A DNA stretch of 64,000 nucleotides from Paraplanobispora takensis (GTDB lineage: Bacteria; Actinomycetota; Actinomycetes; Streptosporangiales; Streptosporangiaceae): positions 237,256 through 301,255 of the forward strand of contig NZ_BOOK01000014.1 of assembly GCF_016863195.1 (NCBI RefSeq), written 5' to 3'. Below, piece after piece: positions 41,342 to 50,158 of this stretch (position 1 is the first letter of the stretch; the number at the start of each line of letters is the position of its first letter). The notes beneath the pieces are model-generated. The model did no database searches, had not been told where the DNA came from, and saw nothing but the letters and a program-made list of their open reading frames with translations. The position numbers were made by a program, and so were the translations under genes.

Positions 41342-42358
41342 TCAGGCGGCGACGCCGACCGCGGTCATGAGCATGGGCAGGGCCCGTTCCAGGCCGCGCC
41401 TCCAGTACGGCCAGACGTGGGTGCCGGGGCCGTAGAAGTCGGCGGTGACCTCGACCCCGTCCCGCTCGGCGCGTTCGACGAACTCCCTGGACTGACCGAG
41501 CAGGGTGGCCTCCCCGTCGTCCCTGCCGGTTCCGGAGACGTCCAGCGGGCCGGGGGAGCCGTCCCCGCAGGAGACGAACAGCCGTACCCCTCTCAGCCGG
41601 GACGTCAGGTCGACCGGGTTGTGGGCGGACCACTCGGGACCGCCCACGGCGCCCCACAGGTCGTCGGGGTCCTGACCGTAGCGTCCCAGCAGCCAGGGGG
41701 CGCTGTGCGTGGTGTCCAGCACCCCGGAGAAGGAGGCCGCCGCCCGGAACACGCCCGGGTGGCGGGCCGCGTAGGAGATCGCGCCGAAGCCCCCCATCGA
41801 CAGCCCGGCCACCGCCCGCCGGTCCCCGGCGCCGTAGTGCCGCTCCAGGACCCCGCGGACCTCGGTCAGGTGGAAGGTCTCCCATCCCGGGCCGTCGCGC
41901 CAGTCGGAGTAGAAGCCCACCATCCCGCTCTCCGGCATGACGACGATCACCGGGTACCGGGCCGTGAGCTCCGCCGCCCCGCCCTCCGACGCCCAGGAGT
42001 CGTAGGCGGGCTGGCAGCACCCGTTCAGCAGGTACAGCACCGGCCACGGGCCGGAGCCCGGCGTCCACCCCTCGGGCAGCAGCACCCTGGCCCTGGCCTC
42101 GCGGCCCAGCGCGGCCGAGGTGATCGTGAGCACGTGGTCCCGGCCGGTGCGGCGGTCCACGCGGAAGCCCGGCACCGCCCGCGCCCCCTGCCGCGAAGCC
42201 TCGGCGGAGGGGCCGGCGCCCGGCCGGGCCGAGACGCCGGTTCCTGGGGAGGCCGGGGTCCCCGCCCCCGGAGACGTGGAGGACAGCGGCACCCACAGGG
42301 CCAGCGCCGCGACGGCGATCACCAGCCCCGCGATCAGGAGCGGCGCCGGGCGCTTCAT
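41342..42358 (-). CDS. Secreted or membrane-anchored alpha/beta-hydrolase (esterase D/antigen 85-like)
   Basis: A 338-aa protein starting MKRPAPLLIAGLVIAVAALAL, a signal/anchor helix, followed by a Ser/Pro/Gly-rich linker. The hydrolase core has WPVLYLLNGCCQPAYDSW (oxyanion strand), the nucleophile elbow GLSMGGFGAISYAARHPG and the catalytic His in GPGTHVWPYWRRG. The closest families are esterase D and mycolyltransferase-like proteins; wall mycolates are not expected in Streptosporangiales, so a general surface esterase is more likely. In-frame GTG starts at 42367 and 42391 are also possible. It follows the LacI gene closely on the same strand. Confidence 0.82.
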   Translation of the reverse strand: MKRPAPLLIAGLVIAVAALALWVPLSSTSPGAGTPASPGTGVSARPGAGPSAEASRQGARAVPGFRVDRRTGRDHVLTITSAALGREARARVLLPEGWTPGSGPWPVLYLLNGCCQPAYDSWASEGGAAELTARYPVIVVMPESGMVGFYSDWRDGPGWETFHLTEVRGVLERHYGAGDRRAVAGLSMGGFGAISYAARHPGVFRAAASFSGVLDTTHSAPWLLGRYGQDPDDLWGAVGGPEWSAHNPVDLTSRLRGVRLFVSCGDGSPGPLDVSGTGRDDGEATLLGQSREFVERAERDGVEVTADFYGPGTHVWPYWRRGLERALPMLMTAVGVAA

Positions 42359-42371
42359 CCGGTTCACGCGA

Positions 42372-43424
42372 TCAATCCTGTCCCGCCGCACCGGCCACCG
42401 GAAGCCCCGTCCCGGAGGAGGCCCATCGGGACAGGGTCGAGCCGCGCACCACGAGCTCGGGCGCGAAGAGGTACTCGGCGGCCTTGGCCGGGCGGCCCTT
42501 GATCTCGTCGAGCAGGGCGCGCACCGCGGCCACGCCCATCGCCTGGACCGGCTGGCGGACCGTGGTGAGCGGCGGATCGGTGAACGGCATCAGGGGCGAG
42601 TCGTCGGCCCCCACGACCGAGACGTCCTCCGGCACGCGCAGGCCGCGCCGCCGTACGGCGCGCACGGCGCCCAGCGCCATCAGGTCGCTGCCGCACACCA
42701 GCGCGGTCGCGCCCCGATCCACCAGCAGGGACGCGGCCATCTGGCCGCCCTCGACGTCGAAGGGGGCCAGTTCCACCAGCTCCTCCCCGGCCGGATCGCC
42801 CAGCTCGCCCATCGCGGCGCGGAACCCGGCCAGCCGGCGCCGGGAGGTCGAGTAGCGCAGCGGCCCGCCGACGAAGCCGATCCGCCGGTGGCCCAGTCCG
42901 ATCAGGTGCAGCGCCGCCGTGTGGCCCGCCGCGACGTCGTCACAGGAGACGCACGTGACGCCCAGGCCCGGGATGTCGCCGTTGACGAACACGATGGGCA
43001 GCCGCTGGCGCCGCAGGTCCCGGTAACGGGAGGACTCGATCGTGGTGTCGGCGTGCAGGCCGGAGACGAACACGATGCCGGAGACGTCGCGGTCGAGCAG
43101 CATCCCGACGTACTCGTCCTCGCCCGCGCCCTCCGGGGTCTGCGTGCACAGCACGGCGGTGTACCCGTGGCGGGCCAGGGCGGTCTCGATCACCTGGGCG
43201 AAGAAGGGGAAGACCGGGTTCTGCAGCTCGGCGGTGATCAGCCCGACGAGTCCCGAACTGCGAGGCCGCAGCCCGCTGGGGCGCTCGTAGCCGAGCACGC
43301 CCATCGCGGTGAGCACCGCGTTGCGCGCCCGCGGGCTCACCCCCGGACGCTCGTTGAGCACCCGCGAGACCGTCGCCTTGCTCACCCCGGCCTGCCGGGC
43401 GATTTCGTCGAGTCGTGCCGCCAT
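42372..43424 (-). CDS. malR: LacI-family repressor, probable MalR
   Basis: A 350-aa repressor. The helix-turn-helix and hinge read ARLDEIARQAGVSKATVSRV then LNERPGVS; the effector domain follows (GLVGLITAELQNPVFPFFAQ, SVVGADDSPLMPF). It is divergent from malEFG-GH13 with a 159-bp shared promoter that holds TTTGCAGCAAA and related CTGCAAG elements, similar to the MalR targets of Streptomyces. It most likely represses maltodextrin uptake and starch-degradation genes until maltose/maltodextrin is present. ATG start at 43424. Confidence 0.82.
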   Translation of the reverse strand: MAARLDEIARQAGVSKATVSRVLNERPGVSPRARNAVLTAMGVLGYERPSGLRPRSSGLVGLITAELQNPVFPFFAQVIETALARHGYTAVLCTQTPEGAGEDEYVGMLLDRDVSGIVFVSGLHADTTIESSRYRDLRRQRLPIVFVNGDIPGLGVTCVSCDDVAAGHTAALHLIGLGHRRIGFVGGPLRYSTSRRRLAGFRAAMGELGDPAGEELVELAPFDVEGGQMAASLLVDRGATALVCGSDLMALGAVRAVRRRGLRVPEDVSVVGADDSPLMPFTDPPLTTVRQPVQAMGVAAVRALLDEIKGRPAKAAEYLFAPELVVRGSTLSRWASSGTGLPVAGAAGQD

Positions 43425-43450
43425 GGTGGCCGATTGTGGATCACTCCGCT

Positions 43451-43497
43451 GAAACTCTGCAAGAGATCCTGAAACTTTGCAGCAAATTCCTGCAAGG
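43451..43497. promoter_or_regulatory. Probable MalR operators between malR and malE
   Basis: Perfect 11-bp palindrome TTTGCAGCAAA at 43476-43486; GAAACTCTGCAAGA (43451-43464) and GAAACTTTGCAGCA (43471-43484) are direct repeats 20 bp apart; TTCCTGCAAGG follows at 43488-43497. The cluster lies in the divergent promoter. Confidence 0.7.
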
Positions 43498-43583
43498 CAT
43501 TCCAGGTGGGATGAACCCGCTGTTAACTTCGGCGCACATCGCGGTGCACCCCCTGAAAACCCCCTCCCATCTGGAGTCCGACC

Positions 43584-44852
43584 GTGCGCAGATCCACCCA
43601 TGCCCTCGCCGGAGCCCTCGTGCTCGGCCTCACCCTCACCGCCTGCGGCGGGGGAGGCGGCGCCGCGCAGCAGTCCTCCTCGGCTCCGGCCGCCGCCGGT
43701 GACACCACCCTGCTCATCTGGGCCGACCAGAAGCGTTCCGCCACCCTCAAGCCCTTCGCCGAGGCGTTCGCCAAGGAGAACGGGATCAAGGCAGAGGTGG
43801 TCGTCGTGGCCCAGAACCAGCAGCAGACCTTCACCACCGCCTCCCAGGCGGGCAAGGGCCCGGACGTGCTCGTCGGCGCGCACGACTGGATCGGCAACCT
43901 CGTCCAGAACGGGCTCATCGACCCCATCCAGATGACCGAGGAGCAGTCGTCGGGGTACGTGGACGTGGCCCGCAAGGCCGTCACCTACGACGGCCAGGTG
44001 TACGGCGTGCCGTACGCGGTGGAGAGCCTCGCCCTGTACCGCAACACCGAGCTCGCCCCGGACGCGCCGAAGAGCTTCGACGAGGTGGTCGCCACCGGTA
44101 GGAAGCTCAAGGCCGCAGGGAAGGTCGAGGAGATCGTCGGCTATCCGGTCAGCCAGCAGAACGGCCAGTCCGGCGACACCTACCACCTCTATCCCCTCTA
44201 CACCTCGGCCGGGGGATACCTGTTCGGCACCACCCCGGACGGCGACCCGGACCCGGCCGACCTGGGCGTGGGCACCAAGGAGTCGGTCGCGGCGTTCGAG
44301 CGCATCGCCGGGCTGGGGGAGAAGGGCGAGGGCGCGCTCAAGCGCTCCTTCACCTCCGACAACGCCGCGTCGGCCTTCTACGAGGGCAAGACCGCGTTCA
44401 TGGTCTCCGGGCCCTGGCGGCTGGCCGACGTCCGCACGGCGGGCGTGAAGTACGACATCACGCCGGTGCCCGGCTTCGAGGACGGCGGGCCCGCCCGGCC
44501 GTTCGTCAGCGTGCAGTCCTTCTTCGTGGCGAGCAAGGGCAGGAACAAGGCGCTCGCCCAGGAGTTCGTCACCGGCAGCCTGGCCTCGCCCGAGGTGGCG
44601 CAGGCGCTGTTCGACGCCGACCCGCGCATGCCCGCGCTGAAGCAGGCGCTGGAGTACGCCGCGGGCAAGGACCCCGACCAGGCCAAGTTCCAGGCCGCCG
44701 CCGAGAACGGCACTCCGCTGCCCACGATCCCGCAGATGGTGGCGATCTGGGTGCCGTTCAACACGCTCATCCACGCCGCGGTGAAGGGCGAGTCGGTGCC
44801 CGAGGCGGTCGAGGCCGCCGCCGAGGCCATCTCCGGGCAGCTCAAGCAGTGA
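43584..44852 (+). CDS. malE: Maltodextrin-binding lipoprotein (first MalE)
   Basis: A 422-aa solute-binding protein. The lipobox is LTLTAC with Cys21, then a Gly/Ser/Ala linker. The mature part LLIWADQKRSATLKPFAEAF and FMVSGPWRLADVRTAGVKYD is typical of maltose/maltodextrin-binding proteins, here of the E. coli MalE-like branch. Its stop overlaps malF (GTGA at 44849-44852). It differs clearly from the second MalE at 62653. Confidence 0.9.
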   Translation: MRRSTHALAGALVLGLTLTACGGGGGAAQQSSSAPAAAGDTTLLIWADQKRSATLKPFAEAFAKENGIKAEVVVVAQNQQQTFTTASQAGKGPDVLVGAHDWIGNLVQNGLIDPIQMTEEQSSGYVDVARKAVTYDGQVYGVPYAVESLALYRNTELAPDAPKSFDEVVATGRKLKAAGKVEEIVGYPVSQQNGQSGDTYHLYPLYTSAGGYLFGTTPDGDPDPADLGVGTKESVAAFERIAGLGEKGEGALKRSFTSDNAASAFYEGKTAFMVSGPWRLADVRTAGVKYDITPVPGFEDGGPARPFVSVQSFFVASKGRNKALAQEFVTGSLASPEVAQALFDADPRMPALKQALEYAAGKDPDQAKFQAAAENGTPLPTIPQMVAIWVPFNTLIHAAVKGESVPEAVEAAAEAISGQLKQ

Positions 44853-46567
44853 GCACCCGGCAGGCCCGGACCGGGAAGGCCGTCCTTCCCGGTCCGCAGG
44901 ACACCGGCACGCCCCCGGACGAACCGGTCGCGCGGGTCCGCCGCGCCCGTGCCCTACCAGGCCGGGAGCCGCGGCGGGGCGCACCGGTCCGCGGGTGGCC
45001 GGGGAACGCGGGCGCGATCGCGGCGCGTTTCCTGACGCTCGGGCTGATCGTCGCCGTCGCCCTCTGGGCGGCCGCCCCGCTCGTGTCGGCGCAGAACTGG
45101 ACCGGGACGGCGATCGTCGCGGCGGTCACCGTCGCCGGCCTGTACGTCTACCTGACCCCGCGGCGGCTGCCCGCCAAGTACCTGTTCCCCGTCACCCTCC
45201 TGATCCTGGCGCTCCAGGTCTTCCCGGTGGTCCACACGATGTCGCTGGCGCTGACCAACATCGGCGACGGGCACCTCGGCACCAAGCAGGAGGCGATCAC
45301 CGCGATCGAGACCTCCTCGGTCCGGCGGGAGCCCGGCTCCGCGGAGTACCGCCTCACCGTGGCCGAGCGGGACGGCGAGCCGGTCTTCCTGCTGGCGGAG
45401 GGCGCCCGCGCCTACGTCGGCACCGCCGCGGGACTGCGCCCGCTGGAGGGCGCGACGTTCGGCCCCGGCGGGCGGATCACCGCCGCCGAGGGGTACACGG
45501 TGCTCACCGTCGCCCAGGCCTCCGCCCGGGGCGCCGAGGTCACCGGGCTGTCGGTGCCGGTCGAGGGCGGCGCGATCCGCAGCCAGGGCCTGTCCCGCGC
45601 CTACCGGGGCACGGCGCAGCTGTCCTACGACGCGGCGTGCGACTGCGTCACCGGCCCCGACCCCGCCGCGGCCTCCGGCTCCGGCTCCGGTGACGGTGAC
45701 GGTGACGGTGAGGCGGTCCCGCAGAAGGTCTGGCAGGCCGACGAGGAGCAGGGCCGGTTCGTGGCCGTGGACGGCACCGCGCTGCCCCAGGGCTGGAAGG
45801 TGGACGTCGGCCCGGCCAACCTCACCGCCGCGCTCACCGATCCGCAGGTCAACGCGCACTTCCTCGGCGTCCTGGGCTGGAACGTGGTCTACGCCCTGTC
45901 CGTCGTGGCGCTCACCGCCGCCCTCGGCATCGCGGTCGCGCTGGTCCTGCACCATCCCCGGATGCGCGCCGTACGGGCCTACCGGACGCTGATCGTCCTG
46001 CCGTACGCGATGCCCGCCTTCGCCATGCTGCTGGTCTGGCGGGACATGTTCAACACCGACTTCGGCCTGGTCAACAGGATGTCCGGGCTGGAGGTCGACT
46101 GGCTCGGGGAGCCGCTGACCGCCCGCCTGTCGGTCCTGCTGGTCCAGCTCTGGCTGGGCTTCCCGTACATGTTCCTGATCGCCACGGGGGCGCTGCAGAC
46201 GATCCCGTCGGAGTATCTGGAGGCGGCCCAGGTGGACGGGGCGACCGCCTGGCACCGGTTCAGGAAGGTCACCTTCCCGCTGCTGATGCTGGCGCTGGCC
46301 CCGCTGCTGGTCTCCTCGTTCGCGTTCAACTTCAACAACTTCAACGGCGTCTTCCTGATCACCGCGGGAGGCCCGTTCCCGGCGGACAACCCGGCCGTGG
46401 GCGCCACCGACCTGCTCATCACCTACACCTTCCGGCTGGCCTTCGGGCAGCAGGGCGCCCAGTACGGCCTGGCCTCGGCGATGTCCGTCTACGTCTACCT
46501 GATCGTCGCCGTCATCTCGATCATCAGCTTCCGGCGCACCCGGGTCTTCAAGGAGGTGGACCGTTGA
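44849..46567 (+). CDS. malF: MalF-type maltodextrin permease with large extracellular domain
   Basis: A 572-aa permease. After a basic N-terminus come several helices, then a ~220-residue extracellular insertion (~140-340) equivalent in position to the P2 loop of E. coli MalF, containing a low-complexity stretch SGSGSGDGDGDGE encoded by tandem GGTGAC. The membrane half has the EAA motif EYLEAAQVDGATAWHRFRKV then TFPLLML. P2 loops help to dock the binding protein; most actinomycete MalF proteins lack one. Translationally coupled to malE and malG. Confidence 0.9.
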   Translation: MSTRQARTGKAVLPGPQDTGTPPDEPVARVRRARALPGREPRRGAPVRGWPGNAGAIAARFLTLGLIVAVALWAAAPLVSAQNWTGTAIVAAVTVAGLYVYLTPRRLPAKYLFPVTLLILALQVFPVVHTMSLALTNIGDGHLGTKQEAITAIETSSVRREPGSAEYRLTVAERDGEPVFLLAEGARAYVGTAAGLRPLEGATFGPGGRITAAEGYTVLTVAQASARGAEVTGLSVPVEGGAIRSQGLSRAYRGTAQLSYDAACDCVTGPDPAAASGSGSGDGDGDGEAVPQKVWQADEEQGRFVAVDGTALPQGWKVDVGPANLTAALTDPQVNAHFLGVLGWNVVYALSVVALTAALGIAVALVLHHPRMRAVRAYRTLIVLPYAMPAFAMLLVWRDMFNTDFGLVNRMSGLEVDWLGEPLTARLSVLLVQLWLGFPYMFLIATGALQTIPSEYLEAAQVDGATAWHRFRKVTFPLLMLALAPLLVSSFAFNFNNFNGVFLITAGGPFPADNPAVGATDLLITYTFRLAFGQQGAQYGLASAMSVYVYLIVAVISIISFRRTRVFKEVDR

Positions 46568-47400
46568 ACCGCGGGACCGCCCTGCGGCACGCGGCGGCGA
46601 TCGCCGTCACCGCCTTCGCCCTCTTCCCGATCCTGTTCGTGGTCTCCGCCGCGCTCAACCCGCTCGGCACCCTCAGCTCGGCGACCCTCCTGCCGGAGGG
46701 CGCGGGCCTGGGCAACCTCCGGGCGCTGTTCACGACCACGCCGTTCCTGACCTGGTACGCCAACTCCATCCTGATCGCCGGGCTCACCGCCGTCCTGTCG
46801 GTGGCGGTCTCGGCGCTCTCCGCCTACGCCTTCAGCCGCTTCCGGTTCGCCGGGCGCCGTACCGGCCTGGTGACGCTGCTGATCATCCAGGCGTTCCCGC
46901 AGTTCCTGGCGATCGTCCCGCTGTACGTCATCTTCAGCGTGATCAGCGACAACTGGCCGGCCTTCGGGCTCAACAGCGTCTGGGGCGTGACCCTGCTCTA
47001 CGTCGGCGGCCAGGTCGGCGTGAACACCTGGCTGATCAAGGGGTTCTTCGACACGATCCCCAAGGAGCTCGACGACGCCATGCTCATCGACGGCTGCACC
47101 CCCGGCCAGGCGTTCCGCCGGGTGATCCTGCCGCTGTCCGCGCCGGTCCTGGCGATCAGCGCGCTGCTGGTCTTCATCGCGACGATCAACGAGTTCCTCG
47201 TGGCCAGCGTCTTCCTCACCGGCGACGACTCCCGCACCCTCGCGGTCGGCCTGTTCAGCCTCCTGGCCGACCAGCGCAACGCCAACTTCGGCATCTTCGC
47301 CGCCGGCACCCTGCTCACCGCGATCCCCACCGTCGCCGTCTTCCAGTTCCTGCAGAGATACATCGTCCACGGGCTCACCGCGGGCGCCGTGAAAGGATGA
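46564..47400 (+). CDS. malG: MalG, maltodextrin permease
   Basis: A 278-aa permease with six helices. EAA motif: ELDDAMLIDGCTPGQAFRRV followed by ILPLSAP. The TTG start at 46564 overlaps the malF stop (TTGA) and has GGAGG seven bases upstream. Partner of MalF; the ATPase (MsiK type) is not encoded here. Confidence 0.9.
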   Translation: MNRGTALRHAAAIAVTAFALFPILFVVSAALNPLGTLSSATLLPEGAGLGNLRALFTTTPFLTWYANSILIAGLTAVLSVAVSALSAYAFSRFRFAGRRTGLVTLLIIQAFPQFLAIVPLYVIFSVISDNWPAFGLNSVWGVTLLYVGGQVGVNTWLIKGFFDTIPKELDDAMLIDGCTPGQAFRRVILPLSAPVLAISALLVFIATINEFLVASVFLTGDDSRTLAVGLFSLLADQRNANFGIFAAGTLLTAIPTVAVFQFLQRYIVHGLTAGAVKG

Positions 47401-47402
47401 TC

Positions 47403-49211
47403 ATGATCGATCGAGGATTCCACCACGACGGTTCGGCCGATCACGTCAGCACTCTGGCCCCCGACCCCGGCGAGACGGTGACGGTGTTCGTCCGCACCCC
47501 GCGCGATCAGCGTTCGGGCGTGTACGTGCGCACGACGCCCGACGGCGAACCGCACTTCACCGAGGCGGTGATCGACCGGGAGACCGATCACGAGCTGTGG
47601 TGGCGGGCCGACGTGGTGGCCCGCAACCCGGTGACCGGCTACCGCTTCCTGCTCACCGGCCCCGCCGACCCGGCGAACGGGAACCCGTACGGCTACCGCT
47701 GGCTCACCGCCAGGGGCCTGACCGACCACGACGTGCCCGACGCCACGGACTTCCGGCTGGTCACCCACGCCGCCCCGCCCGCCTGGGCCGGCGCCGGGGT
47801 GATCTACGAGATCTTCCCCGACCGGTTCGCCTCCTCCGGCGCCCGGCGCGAGGCGCCGCAGTGGGCGATCCCGTGCGACTGGGGCGACCCGGTCGCAGGC
47901 ACCGGCCCGGCCACCCCCCGGCAGTTCTTCGGCGGCGACCTGGACGGCGTCCGCTCCCGCCTCGACCACATCACGGACCTGGGCGCGGACATCCTCTATC
48001 TGACCCCGGTCTTCCCCGCCGCCTCCAACCACCGCTACAACGCCACCTCCTTCGCCGAGGTCGACCCGCTGCTCGGCGGGGACGCCGCCTACCGCGCGCT
48101 GATCGAGGAGGCCCACCGGCGGGGCATGCGCGTCCTGGGCGACCTGACCACCAACCACTGCGGCGACATCCACCCCTGGTTCCGGGCCGCGCTGCGGGAC
48201 AAGGACGCCCCCGAGCGGGAGATGTTCTTCTTCACCGACGACGACCTCGGCTACGAGGCGTGGATGGGCGTGCCGTCCCTGCCCAAGCTCGACTGGTCGA
48301 GCGAGCGGCTGGCCGCCGCGATGGAGGAGGTGGTCCGCCACTGGCTCCGCTTCGGCCTGGACGGCTGGCGCATCGACGTGGCCAACATGACCGGCCGCCT
48401 GCGTGAGGCCGACCTCACCCACGAGGTGGCCCGCCGGATCCGGCGGGCGATCGCCGCGGAGACCCCGGACGGGCTGCTGGTCGCCGAGCACGCCCACGAC
48501 GCCTCCGGCGACCTGGACGCCGACGGCTGGCAGGGCACGATGAACTACGCCGGGTTCACCCGGCCGGTGTGGAGCTGGCTGCGCGGGCCCGGGGTCCGGC
48601 TGCCCTTCCACGGCGTCCCGGCCGAGATCCCCCGGATCGGCGGCGGCGACGCGGTGGCGACCATGCGGGCCTTCTCCAGCCTGGTGTCGTGGCGCGCGCT
48701 GACCTCCTCCTGGTCGATCCTCGGCTCCCACGACGCCGCCCGCATCCGCACGGTCTGCGGCGGCGACCCCGCCCTGGTCGAGGTCGCCGCCGGGCTGATG
48801 TTCACGCTGCCCGGCACGCCGATGATGTTCGCCGGCGACGAGATCGGCCTGGAGGGCGCCTGGGCCGAGGACGCCCGCCGTACGATGCCGTGGGACCGTC
48901 CCGAGACCTGGGACACCCGCACGCTGGGCGTCTACCGCGACCTGATCGCCCTGCGCCGCGGCGAGCCCGCCCTGACCGTGGGCGGCCTGCGCTGGCTGCA
49001 CGTCTCCGACGACGCCGTGGTCTACGTCCGCGAGCGCGCGGGCGAGCGCCTGCTGGTCCTGGCCGCCCGCGCCGGCCACGCGCCGGTACGGCTCCCGCTG
49101 GGCGCCGCCGCCACCGCCCTGTACGGCGGAGCCGACCTGGCCCCCGATCCCGCGGGCGTCCTCACCCTGCCCGCCGACGGCCCCGCCTTCCACGTCTGGC
49201 GGCTGGGGTGA
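47403..49211 (+). CDS. Cytoplasmic GH13 alpha-glucanase (neopullulanase/cyclomaltodextrinase type)
   Basis: A 602-aa enzyme without signal peptide. It has an N-terminal beta-domain as in GH13_20-type enzymes, then the barrel: DLTTNHCGD, nucleophile Asp in LDGWRIDVANM (~324), acid/base Glu in LLVAEHAHD (~361) and transition-state Asp in LGSHDAARI (~443, 'SHD' replacing the usual 'NHD'). It hydrolyses imported maltodextrins. The ATG at 47403 is spaced best from AAAGG; an ATG at 47397 overlaps the malG stop. Last gene of the malEFG operon. Confidence 0.9.
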   Translation: MIDRGFHHDGSADHVSTLAPDPGETVTVFVRTPRDQRSGVYVRTTPDGEPHFTEAVIDRETDHELWWRADVVARNPVTGYRFLLTGPADPANGNPYGYRWLTARGLTDHDVPDATDFRLVTHAAPPAWAGAGVIYEIFPDRFASSGARREAPQWAIPCDWGDPVAGTGPATPRQFFGGDLDGVRSRLDHITDLGADILYLTPVFPAASNHRYNATSFAEVDPLLGGDAAYRALIEEAHRRGMRVLGDLTTNHCGDIHPWFRAALRDKDAPEREMFFFTDDDLGYEAWMGVPSLPKLDWSSERLAAAMEEVVRHWLRFGLDGWRIDVANMTGRLREADLTHEVARRIRRAIAAETPDGLLVAEHAHDASGDLDADGWQGTMNYAGFTRPVWSWLRGPGVRLPFHGVPAEIPRIGGGDAVATMRAFSSLVSWRALTSSWSILGSHDAARIRTVCGGDPALVEVAAGLMFTLPGTPMMFAGDEIGLEGAWAEDARRTMPWDRPETWDTRTLGVYRDLIALRRGEPALTVGGLRWLHVSDDAVVYVRERAGERLLVLAARAGHAPVRLPLGAAATALYGGADLAPDPAGVLTLPADGPAFHVWRLG

Positions 49212-49291
49212 CCGATGCCTGACCCTTCCGTCCCGGGCCCCTGGGATGGGGCCATGGACCCGCTTCCCCGCCCGGGAGCCCGGGAGGGCGC

Positions 49292-50068
49292 ATGGACCCG
49301 CTGACGATCGGCCACCTCGTGACCGGGCTGCGCTCGCTCGGGGTGGCCCGGGGCGACGTCCTCCTCGTGCACTGCTCGCTCTCCCGGTTCGGCCACGTCG
49401 TCGGCGGCGCCGAGGCGGTCGTGCTGGCCCTGCGCGAGGCCGTCGGGGAGGACGGCACCCTGGTCGCGCCCGTCCAGTCCTGGCAGCTGTGCGACCCCGC
49501 CTACCTCGCCGACCCGGCCGTGCCCGAGGCCTGGTGGGAGACGATCCGCCGGGAACTGCCCCCGTACGATCCCGCCTGGACGCCGTCGCGCTCGATGGGC
49601 GCGGTCGCCGAGGCGCTGCGCACCCTGCCCGGTGCCCGGCGCAGCGGCCACCCGCACCGCTCGTTCGCCGCGTGGGGACGGCACGCGCGGGCCGTCACGG
49701 CCCGGCATGACCTCGACGACCCCGTGGGCGAGGGGTCGCCGCTGTCGGTGACCTACGACCTCGGCGCCCGGGTGCTGCTGCTCGGCGTCGGCCACGACAA
49801 GAACACCTCGCTGCATCTGGCCGAGGCGCGCTCCGGCCTGCCCCGCGACCGGGTCCCCAACGGCGCGCCCCTGCTGGTAGGCGGGGAGCGCCGGTGGGTC
49901 CCCTTCACCGAGCCCGCCATCGACGACGCCGACTTCCCGGCGGCGGGCGCGGCGTTCGCCGGGACCGGTGGAGTACGGCACGGCGCGATCGGCGCGGCAC
50001 CCGCCCTGCTGATGAGCCAGCGCTCCCTGGTCGACTTCGCCGCCTCCTGGTTCCGCGCCCACCGCTGA
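49292..50068 (+). CDS. AAC(3)-type aminoglycoside N-acetyltransferase-like protein
   Basis: A 258-aa member of the antibiotic N-acetyltransferase family. It shows VLLVHCSLSRFGHVVGGAEA, GHPHRSFAAWGRHA and VLLLGVGHDKNTSLHLAEAR, the blocks around the CoA and catalytic His sites. Family members acetylate the 3-amino group of aminoglycosides, but many chromosomal copies act on other amines. GGGAGGG precedes the ATG. No transfer signature lies nearby, so this looks like a resident gene. Resistance has not been shown. Confidence 0.85.
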   Translation: MDPLTIGHLVTGLRSLGVARGDVLLVHCSLSRFGHVVGGAEAVVLALREAVGEDGTLVAPVQSWQLCDPAYLADPAVPEAWWETIRRELPPYDPAWTPSRSMGAVAEALRTLPGARRSGHPHRSFAAWGRHARAVTARHDLDDPVGEGSPLSVTYDLGARVLLLGVGHDKNTSLHLAEARSGLPRDRVPNGAPLLVGGERRWVPFTEPAIDDADFPAAGAAFAGTGGVRHGAIGAAPALLMSQRSLVDFAASWFRAHR

Positions 50069-50158
50069 CCGGTGGCAGATTCCCGGCCTCCCGGCAGGCC
50101 GTTGCCGGGAGGCCGGGGGCGGGGGATCCTCAGGAGGTCCCCTACGGAGGGAGCCACC

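Noticed and set aside
42372..44984. Single 870-codon minus-strand frame covering malR and the antisense of malE
   Set aside because: Only the 350-residue LacI part from the ATG at 43424 has real protein features; the rest is antisense to malE.
49292..50068. AAC(3)-like gene (and the APH-like gene at 15624) as an acquired resistance island
   Set aside because: No transposase, integron or change in base composition nearby; both look like resident chromosomal family members.
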